64,000 nucleotides of DNA, taken from NCBI GenBank assembly GCA_001179505.1, contig CDMY01000295.1, positions 62,001 to 126,000 on the forward strand. Direction: 5' to 3'. Source of the stretch: Vitrella brassicaformis. Lineage: Eukaryota > Sar > Vitrellaceae. Below are positions 9,709-21,200 of this stretch, piece by piece; within the stretch, counting starts at the first letter, position 1; every line of letters begins with the position of its first letter. A program made the position numbers and the translations under genes. The notes below the pieces were generated by a model. It did no database searches. It saw nothing but the letters and a program-made list of their open reading frames with translations, and was not told the DNA's origin.

Positions 9709-12700
9709 TCAGAGCAGGATCGCCATCTGATGTACCCAATCTGAGAGTCGCGATAGCGGTACGTAGTCCTGGATTCGGAAAACCTCAACCTCTCGAGCGC
9801 GAAATACATCTTGCCCTTCAAAAAGGGCGTACCCCGCCACCCTTGCTCCCCGATAACCTTTCGGGAGAGCGCTGAGGAGGATGTTGTGATAGCAGCTCCT
9901 CAGTTTCCCATCGCCGTAACCCAGTTTTTGAGAAATCAAGCCCCCTGGGCCGTCGGAGCTACCAAAGATCAAGCTCCCGCGGTCAGACACTTGCATGCTC
10001 TGGCCGGACAAGGCAATTTGCGTCGCTTTGTCGAAGTGGTGGTGGGATAGAGAGAAAAGCCGTAGACCGCAGGCGAAATTCGAGGCTTCGTACGCACCGA
10101 AAGGGCCGACGTCCGGAGCCTCAGGATAGATAAGAAACACCAGGTTGCTCCGCATTTGCAAATGGGGCAAGAAGGCGCTAAGCTGCTCTCCATCAGACGC
10201 CCTGACGTAAGAGCGCGAAAGCACACAAAGTGCACGCAGCGTCTTCTGCTGTGAGCACACGCACATACCTGTGCAGCAGCGTGAAGGTGCACTCGCGGTC
10301 CGACGGCACAATCAGCGATTTGAGTGCAGCAAAGTGCAATGCACTCATCCTGCTGCCAGCAGGCACCTGTAGACAGCACGAGACAGACAGACGGACATCA
10401 GGGATCGTCACGTGCTGTGGGAGTCTCACGTACATCGTGAGTGGGCTCGGGCACCACATCAACGGCCACGCTGTGACTCGCTACACTGTCATCGTCACTC
10501 TGACGACAGTGCAGAACGAAAGGAATGAAAGAGACGTGTAGGGTCTGATGCTCTGGTGGTTACTGACCCCTTCGGATTGGTGGTCTGAATCGGTCGCCAG
10601 GTCCTCCGTGAGAGTGAGTTCAGCCATGGATCGACCGAGGTCCTCAATCTGAGAGAAACCATTGAACAAATGGTTGGACAATTACTTGCATCTGTCTCCC
10701 TTACCATCCAGGGGACGCTTGCTTTCTGGTTTTCCTCCAGAACCACTTCTTCCGGCTCCTGCTGCGTCCTTCGTCGCATGTTGGTCAATCTGTCCACTTG
10801 AGAAGAATGTTGCTGAAACGAGGCAAGAAGCGCACGAGAACCTTCCACAGTGACATAGCCTGTCGGCCGCTTACATCCACGCTGCTGTTTGGCCGTTTGC
10901 TCGGCTGTGTCGTCGGGGAAGGCGGTCGGAGGGAGAACCCGGAGTTCCGTCCAGGACCCAGATAGACACAGGGAGACCAGAGGAAGTCGGAAGAACCACC
11001 GACTTTGAAGGAGTCACACGACTGTGAAGCACCCTGCAGAAATCCAAAAAGAGTGACACGCAATTATCTCGTCCCATCAGCATCGGCGTGTAAAACGCAC
11101 CTGGAGATGCTGCTCAGCAGAGCCTTCCGCCGCCTCTGGCGCTCCAACAGCAACCTCTTCTCGGGTCTGAAACAAGCATCGATGCAAAACGCTTTGCGTG
11201 TCTAATTTGTCTCTCACCTTTGTGTCATCCGATTTCTCAGATTCGGGTATAATATCGAGCTACTCCTGGAGAAGCGGGTCGCTCAACTGCACGCAAAAGC
11301 ATACGATGCTCATGGGACTTGGTGATCCGATGTACATCGACTCTTCTCTTCGCTTACCGTCACGTCAGTGCCTGCAGCTGCTGCTGCTGCCGGAGCGGGA
11401 GCAATAGCAAGTGGCTTAGAAGCAGGCACAGTATTGATCTCTTCCTGGGCGGGCGGCTGGCCCATCAACTGCACCAAACAGCATACCAAGCTCACGCTCA
11501 TGTCACTCGGTGAGCGTCCGATGCACAGGCACTTTCCCTTCCCTACCGCCATTCCAGTGGAGTCGCCAGTGGCTGCTGCGGGAGCAGCAACACGTGGCTC
11601 AGAACCCGGGAGACGACTCTGATAAGCACGCACGAATCGATGAATAGCCAGTGCCTCACCGATTCAAAGCGACTGTGTTCTCTCGATTCACCGTTTGGTT
11701 GTCTGACGTGGCATCGCCGACTGCTGAAGATGCGCACCCTTGCTCTAATGCAGCATATGGCACGCGCCCCGATCGGCCAGCAGACATCCGTGGCGATTGG
11801 CCTACACACCAGGCAGCAGCAGAAACACAGACACACGTGCTTGCGCACATCATTTTGGTACCCGAGCGGACTGGTTGAGTGGCTGCGGGTCGACCTGCGC
11901 ATTACACAGCAGCAGAGAGAGAAATGCGGGAAAATCGCCCGCCATTCACCCAGCCCATGGTGTACCAAGGGCATGTGAAGGCGATCCACGAGGAAAAAAG
12001 GGAGGGCGGTGTGCGGGCGGGAAGGAGGGAGGCAAGCTGAGGGCCGCCGCACCGCCACCGCTGCGCAGCAATGGACTCAGTGAATGCGATGGACCTGCAC
12101 ACAGCACACGACAACAGAAAAACCTGCATGCACATGCACACGTGCAACAGACGTGTACCTGTGGCGGGGAAATGCGGTCCATGGCGACGTGCCGCACCAC
12201 CGCCTGTGACTGCAGCTGCAGGAAGGGCCTGACGAGCGAGATAACATGAATCGATCATATACACAGTCTCTGTGTGCCTGCTGCTGACTCTCCCACCTGC
12301 TCGTCGACGCCGCCAGGGGTCCCTTGACCCAAACCTTGACCCACCACCCTGGCGGCAAAGATGACACAGCCCTGATGGTTGCAGTGTATCTATTGGCATA
12401 TATGCCTACCCTTCCGGCGGCAAAGATGGCGTGGACAAGGGCATCTGCAGTGGTCGACCTGCACATTACACACAGCAGAGAGACGAATGCGGAAACCCAC
12501 CCGCCATTCACCCAGCCCATGGTGTACCAGGGGCATGTGAAGGCGGTCCGGGAGGGAAGAAGGAAGGGCGTTTTGCTGCAGGTGGGTATCCGGGTGGCCA
12601 AGACGAAGAAACGGGGGGTGGCGCAAAGGGATTTGTGGGGCTGCATGGGCCTGCGGCCGCCGCACCGCCACTGCTGCTGTGTGGACCGGGCAGCCTCTGC

Positions 12701-14774
12701 AGCAATGGATCCGCTGCATGCGATGGACCTGCACACAACACACGACAACAGACAAACATGGATGCACGTGCAGCGGACATGTACCTGTGGCGCTGATCCC
12801 ACAAAGGAGCCGGCCAATGATGCCAGATGCAAGACAACGCACCTGCGAGAGGCAGACAGAGATACACATCAAGCACACGTCTGACACACTTACGGCATTG
12901 CTCTGTGACGCATCGGCGCACAGGGCATCCAGCCAGTATTTCAGCCGCACAGCCTCCTGATTGCCACACACCACACACACTCGCCCCCTGCCTCTGTGTG
13001 CGTGTGGCTGTGTCACCTGTTGGGTAAGAAGGGCTGCACTAAGCGCCTGCAGGTACTCAAGCGTCTCAAGCGTCTGCAGGATGGACACACCTAAGCTATA
13101 AAAGCAGGAGAGGTGTTGGCAAATCATAATACGTGTGGTGGATGCACCGTTGCCAACATAGCGGCTCCAGGCACAGTGTTGATCTCTTCCTGGGCGGGCG
13201 GCTGGCCCATCAACTGCACCAAACAGCATACCAAGCCCACGCTCATGTCACTCGGTGAGCGTCCGATGCACAGGCACTTTCCCTTCCCTACCGCCATTCC
13301 AGTGGAGTCGCCAGTGGCTGCTGCGGGAGCAGCAACACGTGACTCAGAAGCCGGGAGACGACTCTGATAGGCACGCACGAATCGATGAATAGCGAGTGCC
13401 TCACCGACTCAAACCGACTGTGTTCTCTCGATTCACCGTGTGGTTGTCTGAGGAGAGCTCTGCAGCGGCACCGCCGACTGCTGAAGATGCGCACCCTTGC
13501 TCTAATGCAGCATATGGCACGCGACCCGGTCCGACAGCAGACATCTGTGGCGGTTGGCCTACACACCAGGCAGCAGCAGAAACACAGACACACGTGCTTG
13601 CGCACATCATGTTGGTACCCAAGCGGACTGGTTGAGTGGCTGCGGGTCGCCGTGCACAGTACACAGCAGCAGAGAGATGAATGCATGAAACCCGCCCAGC
13701 CACCCACCTACCCCATGGTGTACCAGGGGCATTTGGAGGCCTTCCAGGAGGAAAAAAGGGAGGGGGGTGTGCGGGCGGGAACAAGGGAGGGAAGCTGAGG
13801 GCCGCCGCACCGCCACTGCCCATCCGACGGGAACCCTGACTTGTCGGTTGGCTGGCCTGTCGCTTCGCTTTGCATTTCGTATTGTGCTTCTGATTGTATG
13901 CGACCCACTCGCCGCAATCGTCACAGCGATAGACCTTCCTCAGATGATCGTCGAACTGGGAATCGGCCAAGTGCTCCTTGTTGAAGGCGTACAGGAATTT
14001 GAACTCTTCCTCCTTGTCCTCCTTCCCGTCCTCCTTCACTGTGACGATCAGGGTCACTCCTGGCTCTACACCGAGGTCTGCTACTTGCTGAAGCTGCAAG
14101 CTGGCGTTGGCGTTGGGCCGAACAGTGGCAAATGTAGTGGCTGAAGCGGAGAAAAGACACATAATCAAGGGATGACTCTTCGGCCTTCATTCGCTGCGAT
14201 TCTCACTCGATGCCTTTTTCCCCTCGCGCCTAGTCGGAACGTATCGGAGCCACGCCTCCTCGACCTTGACGGTGCGCCCGTCACTGGTCCGCTCATCCGG
14301 CAGCTGCCATAACACTGCTCCAGGAGCTGATGAAAGAGGGACGTCGATGGCCTTCGTGATGCCATTGTCCATCACTTCCTTGATGCCTGCCGGGGCATAG
14401 GTTTCCGTGAACTTCACGATCGCCATCTTCTTCTTCTTCTCCTCCTCCTTCTCCTTCTCCTTCTCCTCCTCCTCCATCCTGGGCCAATGTCTGTGCAGAC
14501 GCTCCACCAGGAGCTGTGCTGCAGCAGCGGCGGCCTGCAGCACGGGGACACGCAAACAGATGCTCGGTTCGTGTGTGGTGTTTCTGTGTGTGGGGCGGGT
14601 GGGTACCTGTGTGTGCGTGTGTGGTTGAGGTCCAGCCGAATGAGCCATCGCACCCGACTCCTAAAACCACACACAAACCACCTAAAGGCACACAGACGTG
14701 ACAGACTCTTCCTGCTGACTTGCCTGAGGATGGTCAGGCTGCGATTGCCGCGAGGAGGTGTGTGAGGTGGCCAT
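9709..14774 (-). CDS. TLDc-domain protein with tandemly duplicated proline-rich exon modules
   Basis: About 20 exons join with consistent phases. Exon 1 is 14774-14724 (GC donor). Exon 2 is 14534-14207 (Glu/Lys run, then MAIVKFTETYAPAGIKE). Exon 3 is 14140-13712, with a CCHC finger-like motif CDDCGEWVAYNQKHNTKC and a proline-rich end GTPWG. Further exons include 13558-13405, 13361-13292, 13213-13133, 13073-13017, 12956-12894, 12842-12785 and 12728-12512. Proline-rich exons ending GTPWG/GTPWAG occur three times (near 13712, 12512 and 11955). RVAAPAAATGDSTGMA and LMGQPPAQEEINTVP occur twice. Acidic Ser-rich linkers follow at 11400-10440. The last exons (about 10362-9709) form the TLDc domain: SDGEQLSAFLPHL, FLIYPEAPDVGPFGAYEAS, SLIFGSSDGPGGL and the closing EVEVFRIQ. 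TLDc modules are known in oxidation-resistance and V-ATPase-associated proteins. The frame of one exon in the third module (about 11815-11670) is ambiguous. Two genes, split near 13.1 kb, cannot be excluded. A start at 14477 is also possible. Confidence 0.7.
11310..12110 (-). repeat. Exon module C of the TLDc gene
   Basis: Direct-repeat partner of 13130-13835. The two share the proline-rich exon, the 40-base mini-intron next to TTCATCGATTCGTGCGTGC, the SRLP exon and the LMGQPP exon. Differences inside the exon around 11700/13460 are a 12-base, in-frame length change, and substitutions are scattered. Confidence 0.75.
12411..12760 (-). repeat. Exon module B of the TLDc gene (partial)
   Basis: Shares the proline-rich exon end (CATGCCCCTGGTACACCATG) and its flanking intron with modules A and C but lacks the SRLP and LMGQPP exons. 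A smaller internal duplication (CATCTTTGCCGCC, near 12415-12430 and 12348-12365) lies next to it. Confidence 0.65.
13130..13835 (-). repeat. Exon module A of the TLDc gene
   Basis: The most complete module. In this copy the acceptor that would define the small exon seen in module C (about 11912-11880) has changed from CGCAG to GCACG. Splicing straight to the exon at 13558 restores phase, so modules A and C appear to be spliced differently. Confidence 0.7.
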
Positions 14775-14827
14775 CGCACTGCGGCGAGGACAGACATGAC
14801 GCAGCCATTTAGTGCTGTTTGTGATTT
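14775..14827. promoter_or_regulatory. Probable bidirectional 5' control region
   Basis: Between ATG 14774 (-) and ATG 14828 (+) only about 50 bases separate two outward-reading frames. The same spacing exists in the inverted copy (8731-8783). Close divergent starts, conserved twice, suggest a shared promoter. No TATA box or other element is recognised, and true transcription starts may lie inside either frame. Confidence 0.3.
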
Positions 14828-15127
14828 GTGTTGTCTTTTCTGCTGGCTTACGTGAGCGGGCCGTGCACGGTCTCTGGTCGGTGCAGATCTGCCGACCGGC
14901 CTCCTCAGCGCACAAGAGATCTCAGGGCGATGGATGACAATCCACCTTCGAAGCGCACAGAAAACGACGCCAGCGGCCAAGGCAGCTCATTCTTACTGAC
15001 GATGAATGGCTCATTGCCCGGGGATGGCTCATTTTCGCGCGAGCTTGTTCACTCTGGCAGCGGTTTCACGGAGCACCCTACCTGCGAGCTTTTCTCGGAA
15101 ATCGTGGATCCCGAGAAACACTTGTGA
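14828..15127 (+). CDS. Small conserved open frame, copy R (about 66-99 residues)
   Basis: Partner of 8425-8730. The protein is the same up to NDASGQG, differs in the middle (SSFLLTMNGS against NSFLPMMNGS) and again ends SEIVDPEKHL. The difference near the C terminus is two codons, in frame. It may be a small protein or the leader exon of the gene at 15274, because GTGAGT follows directly at its end. Confidence 0.4.
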   Translation: MLSFLLAYVSGPCTVSGRCRSADRPPQRTRDLRAMDDNPPSKRTENDASGQGSSFLLTMNGSLPGDGSFSRELVHSGSGFTEHPTCELFSEIVDPEKHL

Positions 15128-15273
15128 GTGGACCCGCTTTAGAGCACCATGAAGGGCTCAGCGCCGAGCCAGAAAGAACGGCTTCTTCGGCGAAAGCTTG
15201 TCGAGCAGCCTCGCGTTTGTTCCTCTCTTTGTTTTCACTTCGTTCCTCCATTTCCGTCCGAGCCTCATCCACC

Positions 15274-15872
15274 ATGGCCTCCTTCAAGCCCAACCTCTCC
15301 CCCCTCAAGCCCTCTTTCGACGCCGGCGGCAACAGCAAAGGAGGCCATCACTTTGACCTGTCGGTCCCCACTCATGACGGGCCGACTGTCGGAGTGGGCG
15401 TGGCCACCAAACCCACGCAGTTCAACGCCTCCGTGGCTGGCAACATCGCCCCCAATGGTACGCACGGGGATAGAAAAGGCGCCACGCACTGCCTCGCACG
15501 TTGACGCGCATCAATATATCTGTGTGCGTGTGTCTCAGTGACCGGCAGCGCAGCACTCTCCACGAACCGTCACCTCCACCCCACCGGCGCGGAGTTCAGC
15601 ATCGCTGCCAACAACAACAACCATGGAGGTACGCACACGGGACAGTGAAGAGGGAATACAGACATCTTTGTGCGGGGCGTGTATGTCTGTGTGTGGGATG
15701 CGTCTCAGTGACCGGCAGTGCCGGCGTCCTCACCAACGGCCACTTCAAGCCTACCGGCGCCCAGTTCAGCGTCGGCAAGACCATCGGCGACGCGACTGTG
15801 TCCCTGACCACGACCACCAACCGCCACTTCAAGCCCAATAGCGTGGGCCTCCGCGGCGAGCTGCGCTTCTAG
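15274..15872 (+). CDS. Three-exon short repeat protein (145 residues)
   Basis: Exons 15274-15457, 15539-15628 and 15709-15872 (TAG) join in phase 1 to give 145 residues. The N terminus (MASFKPNLSPLKPSF) has no signal peptide. Exons 2 and 3 both begin VTGSA and contain the unit TN.H(F/L).PTGA.FS; exon 3 carries a further TTTNRHFKPNS. The protein is therefore built from about four copies of a roughly 20-residue beta-prone repeat. The two introns are 81 and 80 bases with alike ends (GTACGCACG...TGTCTCAG), so exon and intron were duplicated together. The family is not recognised; repeated short strands would suit a structural or surface protein, but that is inference. Confidence 0.7.
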
Positions 15873-17348
15873 GAAGGTACATGCACACCACAACGCGTCA
15901 CACGAATGTTCGTTGAACCTCTGCACAATGCCTTTGTCTCTCTCTCTCTCTCTCTCCCCCCCTCTCTCTCTCTCTCTCTGTGGGTGTGTGTGTGTCTCTG
16001 TGTGTCTCCGTGTGGCTGTCTGTGTGTGTGTAGTGCAGGTTGAGTGTCTGTCTGCGTCGACTAACCAGACCACGAGGCGAGACAAGAAGGCACCCCACTT
16101 CACACGACACCGCACCACACCACAGCCCACCACACCGCAGGGAGGCGGCAATGACGGCTGTCTTTTTGTCTCATTTCTAGCAGCTGTGGGCAGTCAGGGC
16201 AGCTGATGCATGTGTAAATCGTGTGCCTTGTGGATGGATGGATGAATGGTTGATTGATGTGCATGTCTGACTGGCTGGCTGTCTGTCTGACTGACTGTCT
16301 GACTGACTGACTGGCCGGCTGGCTGGCTGTCTGTCTGACTGACTGTCTGACTGACTGACTGGCCGGCTGGCTGGCTGGCTGTCTGTCTGACTGACTGTCT
16401 GACTGACTGGCCGGCTGGCTGGCTGGCTGGCTGGCTGGCTGGGGGAGGGGATCTCCTGTGCGGCCGAGAGGCTGACAAGAGCCGACGGACCCGCACTCTC
16501 TTTTTGTAGTGATCCCTTTCTCTCTGACGCAGTCTGTTGGCCGTGTGCGTGTTGACTCTGGGCCACCTTGGTGGCTGGGTGGGTGGCTGGGTGAGTGTTT
16601 GTGCTCTGTGTGTGGATCGTGAGACTTTGTTTGTCTGGCAGTCGGGTGGGGCGGGATGACTCCATGTGTGTGTGTGTGCGCGTCGCTAGCCGATGCCTTC
16701 GTGGATGGATTGCCTGTGAGAGAGCCACACAGCCAGAGAGGGACGGGGGGGTGGGCGAATGGGAGAGTGTTTCAAGGGTCACGGGCGCATGGATTGCGTG
16801 TCGACTGACTGACGGAGTGAGTTCGGTGCCTGTCTGCCTGTCTTTTTGTCTGTCTGTCTGTCTACCCGGCTGCAACGCAGTGTCGGTGTAGGCCGGGGTG
16901 AGGGCATAGCAGTGGGCTGGGGGTCTCTTTTCACACACACAGACACACACACACACGTCAGCACTGAGTGGGTGACATGGAGAGATCAGCAGCACCGAGT
17001 GGGGTGGGGTGGGTTGGGCGAGGGGTGAGAAACAGCTTGTTGTGTGTTTCATTCTAAGTCTTTTTGCTGCCCAACGTGTCTTGGTGGGCGGGTGAGAGGT
17101 CGAGTGGTCGTGCGGGTGTGGGCTGAGGCAGTGGGGGGCATGGTGTGTTTCGTACACACACACGATCGAGGCGAACAGAGAGTTACAGAGACAGAGAGCG
17201 ACAGGCAGGTTGAGAGAGAGAAAGGGGGGGGGAGCGGGGAGAGTCTTTTTGTCTGGCTGCCTGTCTTTTTGTCTGTCTGTGTGTCTGCCCGGCTGCAACG
17301 CAGTGTCGGTGCAGGGGAGAGTGAGGGCATAGCAGTGGGCTGGGATCT

Positions 17349-17384
<36 letters not shown>

Positions 17385-18283
17385 GCACTGAGTGGGTGGG
17401 TGACACGGGGAGATCAGCAGCACCGAGTGGCTGGGGCGGGGCGGGGCGGTGGGCTCACACAGGTTGTTTGATCAATGGATTGTTTTGTTTGCACATGGTC
17501 TTGTGTTGGCCACCTGTTTTCGGCTTGTCATGCCACAAAGACACACACAGACAGTCCACCGATGAGTGAAAGCGCACAGTCATGACAGCCACGGCATGGC
17601 ATCAACCGTCCACCAAATCTGCAATGCACAAAGCCGAACGCACTCCCACGGCAGACACTCTGGCTGGCCTGCCATGCCTCTGTGGCACATCTCAAAGCAA
17701 GTCTCAGGGGCTTCTGCAAACAACCCATCAAGGGGCTTCTTTGACACAGACAAGAGCGTGTGCAAAGCTCCTTTGTGCACGTCTCCGCCCCAACCCGAGT
17801 TCATGCACAAAGGAGCAAGCACACGGCACAAAGGAGATCGGCCACAAACATACCAAAGGACGTACCTCACAATATAAAATGTAAGCAGCGTTGGATGGCC
17901 TGCGGATGCAAACATATGAGAGATGGTCACTGTCTGTGTCAAAGATATGTATCCATACTTACCCATCTTATCAGGCGCTGGCCGCCTCTTTGTTTCTTTG
18001 CCTATAGCTGCCCCACTCTACTGGCTGTCTGCAGATGGAGGACAGGCATCTCACACAGAGACACGCATGGCATGGCATCAAGTGTCCACCAAACTTCCAA
18101 TGCACAAAGCCGAACGCAGAGTCCAATCACTCTTAGCGCGCAAGGCCGAAACGGGGGAGAGCGGCCCCAAACCGAGTTCAAGAAGCCCTTCAGCCCCTTT
18201 TTGCTGCCCACCAAGACAACTACGCCCTACCACTCCTCCCCCCCACCACTCTCCCCCTTCTCGTTCCCCCCACCCCCTCCCCA
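15873..18283. other. Repeat-filled intergenic region
   Basis: No convincing gene. Contents: (CT)n and (TG)n tracts at 15930-16030; the right arm of the 6000-6950 inverted repeat (about 16163-17640) with (GGCT/GACT)n at 16265-16440 and two dispersed-repeat cores (about 16875 and 17300); and a direct repeat of CCACCAAA(T/C)(T/C)(T/G)CAATGCACAAAGCCGAACGC at about 17612 and 18089. TTATATTGTGAGG near 17880 is an inverted match to about 5865. About 18180-18283 may be an upstream part of the coiled-coil gene. Confidence 0.6.
16163..17640. repeat. Right arm of large imperfect inverted repeat
   Basis: Reverse-complement partner of 6000-6950, expanded by microsatellite growth and by an extra roughly 420-base block (about 16960-17380) containing a second dispersed-repeat core. 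The 409-codon reverse frame across it is a product of CAGT/CA tracts. Confidence 0.65.
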
Positions 18284-21200
18284 ATGTCCGCACCCCCACA
18301 GGTGGCATTCAGCGGAATTGAGTCTACCTGCCGTTGCATTATGCGTTCGTGTTTCTCTATCAGGTGCCCGTCCTCAAGCTGACGGGAGGAGATTCGGCCG
18401 GCTCACTCAACGCCTCGCGCACCAGCAGCCATACCCCCGCCGATGACACCACTCGTCACGAACGACGCGAACGCGTCGAGGTAGGTGACCTGGGAGCGAT
18501 TCAGACAGGCCCCACGACACATTATCGCCTGTTACCGTTGTCACGCAGAAACTCAGACGAGAGCGGACACAGAGGCTTCGGGAGCGGCAATCTCGCGTGG
18601 GGCAGCTCACAGTGCCTCAGAACGAGCCCGGAGTCCAGCGTCCGATCACGCCCCGAGAGAAGCTGCAGCAGTCCGTGCGGGGCATCACGTCGGCCAGCTA
18701 CCTGAATTCACTGCTTCGGGGTAAGGGACGGGTGAAGAAGGCCACGGGATCGGCCACCGGGGCGGTGATGCCACCGCACCTGACGGAAGAAGAGGCATCC
18801 CCTTCAAGCAGAGTAAGTCAGCTCCACGCAGCGGTCCCAGAGAAGTCTCATGTCTCGTGTGTTTATCGACAGCCACCGAAGGCTCCTGGGCCGCTGAGAT
18901 CGGCTTCCCGTCGCGTCTCTCAGTCGCCCAACATTGGGGCACTAGGTGTCGGAACCATCCCAGAGCATGACGAAAGCAAAGTGGGCAAAGGGCACTTGCA
19001 TGTCGGGTGAACGGAAAGGCCGTGCTGTGCTGCTATCTCTTTGTTCAGTTCGGGACTGTACCGGCGAGTCTCTCTGGCGCTCGTTCTCGTCGCACATCTA
19101 GAATGACTCCATTGCCGCCGTTGCCATCCGTGACTCGTTGTATTCGTAACGGATACGGATGTGCATGCGATCGTGTGTGTGTGTCTGCATGTTGATCAGA
19201 CCAAGGAAGCTGTTCAGCAATCGATGCCAATGTCGTCCAAGGGCTCGTCTGTCATGCCCACCTCATCTGCAGACAAAGAAGCAGACACACCTTCATCAGC
19301 GGTGAGGCGAAGAGAGCATGTTGACATCTTGCCTTTCTTCCTCTCATCCCTATGCCATGCCTCTACCTATGCATCCTGCTTCTTAGACGCGCAAAGATGA
19401 GCAAGTACGTCCGCGTGCTCCGCCACTGCCCGTGCCTCCCAGGTATGTACCGCCTGAGCTCCGAGAGTGGGTGCCAGAAGCCCTCATACCCAAGCAAGTG
19501 CCCAAGCCTGCGGAAGAAGATGTGCGTCGCGGGTCGATTGCGTTTACGTCCGGGCCCGGTGAGGGTCAGAAGGCGCGAGGGACGAAGGGTTTCGAGGAGT
19601 TCAGACAGCAACAAGTGGAGGGCGAGTCGTCAAGGAGACATAGCGGTCAGGGCCGACAGAGAAACACCATGGAAGACCTCAGACGTCAGGTAGCCCTTCT
19701 TCAACTCATGTCCATCTGTCATCCAACCAGTGTCTGCTTTAGGTGTCTTACCTCGAGCATTGTGTTGAGGATCTCGAAGGAGAGTTGCAAGCCAAGGACG
19801 ACGAAATCGACATGCTCAACCGAAGGGGTGCTGGCGAGATTCTCAAGAAACGACAGGTGCACCGCGACAGACCGGAAAACATCCATTCTCCCGTTGTCAC
19901 GTGTGTGTGTGTGTGTGTGTGTCTCACAGGACCTGGATGAAGACATAGCTGCTGAATGGGACGAGATGGTTGAGGAGATCACAGTGTTGCGGAAGCAGCT
20001 GGAGCTGCACCGCACTGCACAGGAGGCACACCAGGCCGAAAGCGAAAAGAACCTGACTCTCCTCGAAGAAGCACAAAAGGTGACCGACAGTGACCGATTG
20101 ACACTTTCGTCTTATCCCTCAATGATTCGCTGCTGGCGTGCCAACGGCTGGCATCAGGAGCTGGAGATTGTGAGAGAGGAGAAGGCGGCACTCAAGCGGA
20201 GTCTGCAGGAGGTAAAGCAGGAGGTCAAGACCAAGGAGAAGGAGGAAAAGAAGGCTGCCAAGGAGGAGCAGCAACAGCAGGAGCAGCAGCAGGCCGCAGC
20301 TGGACGTATACAGACCCCCAGAACGGCCAGAGGACCCGACACGCAAGTCCTGTAAGGAGAACACATATAGAGACACACGGCAAGCCAAGAGCACAGTGAC
20401 ATCGTGAAGTGAGTGTTTGTTGTCAGGGAGTTGAAGATGAAGGCGCTGAACTCAACCGTGCTGGCCCTTGAGAAGAAGTGCGAGGCCCTCGAGACACAAG
20501 TCACCTATCTGACGGAGGAGAAGGAGGAGCTTCAGAGCCTCCTGGAGGCCTCACGCAGGGATCGATTCAACCAGCAGTCCACACACCAGCTGCAACTCGT
20601 CTCCAAGAAATCCGACGTACATGAGGATACAAAACCATGCAGAAAAGAATGAAACAAAGGACAGCATCTCAAATTGTGCTCCGTCGTTTTGTGTTCGTGT
20701 GTCAGGTGAAGGAGGCCGACATAAATTTTGCCAAGGAGCTCAAGTTCCGTTCCAAATGGGATGATGCGTCGCCGCAGTCGAGATTGGGCAGCCGAAGCCA
20801 GGTGGCCATCGAAGACGAATGCGAGATACTCAGAGAAAACTGCAAAGTAAGCATGCACAGCACATACTCAAGGGGAGTGTGCATCACATCACGTGTCTTT
20901 CGGTTCGTTTATTCAGGACCTGGAAGAGGAAAATGACGAGCTGAAACAAGAGGTAGATGACCTGCTAGACGAGATTGAAGACCTCCGGGCACAGATCGAG
21001 CAGCAGAAGCAACAAGGTCAGTCACACTTGCCTTTATTGTACCTGAATGAATCTGAATATATATGTGTGTCTCCTGTATGAATGGTCAGACTCCGCTGCA
21101 TCGGCCCAGCCACCCCGTCCTCTGGTCCCACAACTGAAGCTCGGCGGCGTTGAAGAGAATGTGCGGGCCATGGTTCAGAAGCATGAGGATTTCATAGAGC

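Larger units (their letters stand above)
14533..15151. repeat. Right arm of inverted 5'-region duplication (partner 8399-9034)
   Basis: Mirror of the left arm with a handful of substitutions, a 6-base difference near 15085 and a 3-6 base difference near 14640. It holds the start of the TLDc gene (-) and the small open frame 14828-15127 (+), and ends about 120 bases before the start of the gene at 15274. Confidence 0.85.

Noticed and set aside
16177-17406. Long reverse frame of 409 codons
   Set aside because: Translation of CA, CAGT and CAGA tracts inside the inverted repeat; composition is Cys/Val/Gln/Ser runs, with no start context, no splice support and a diverged mirror copy at 6.0-7.0 kb.
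20119-20504. Minus-strand Leu/Ser-rich frames that look like membrane proteins
   Set aside because: Antisense of the Gln/Glu/Lys-rich coiled-coil exons; such runs always give Leu-rich shadows.
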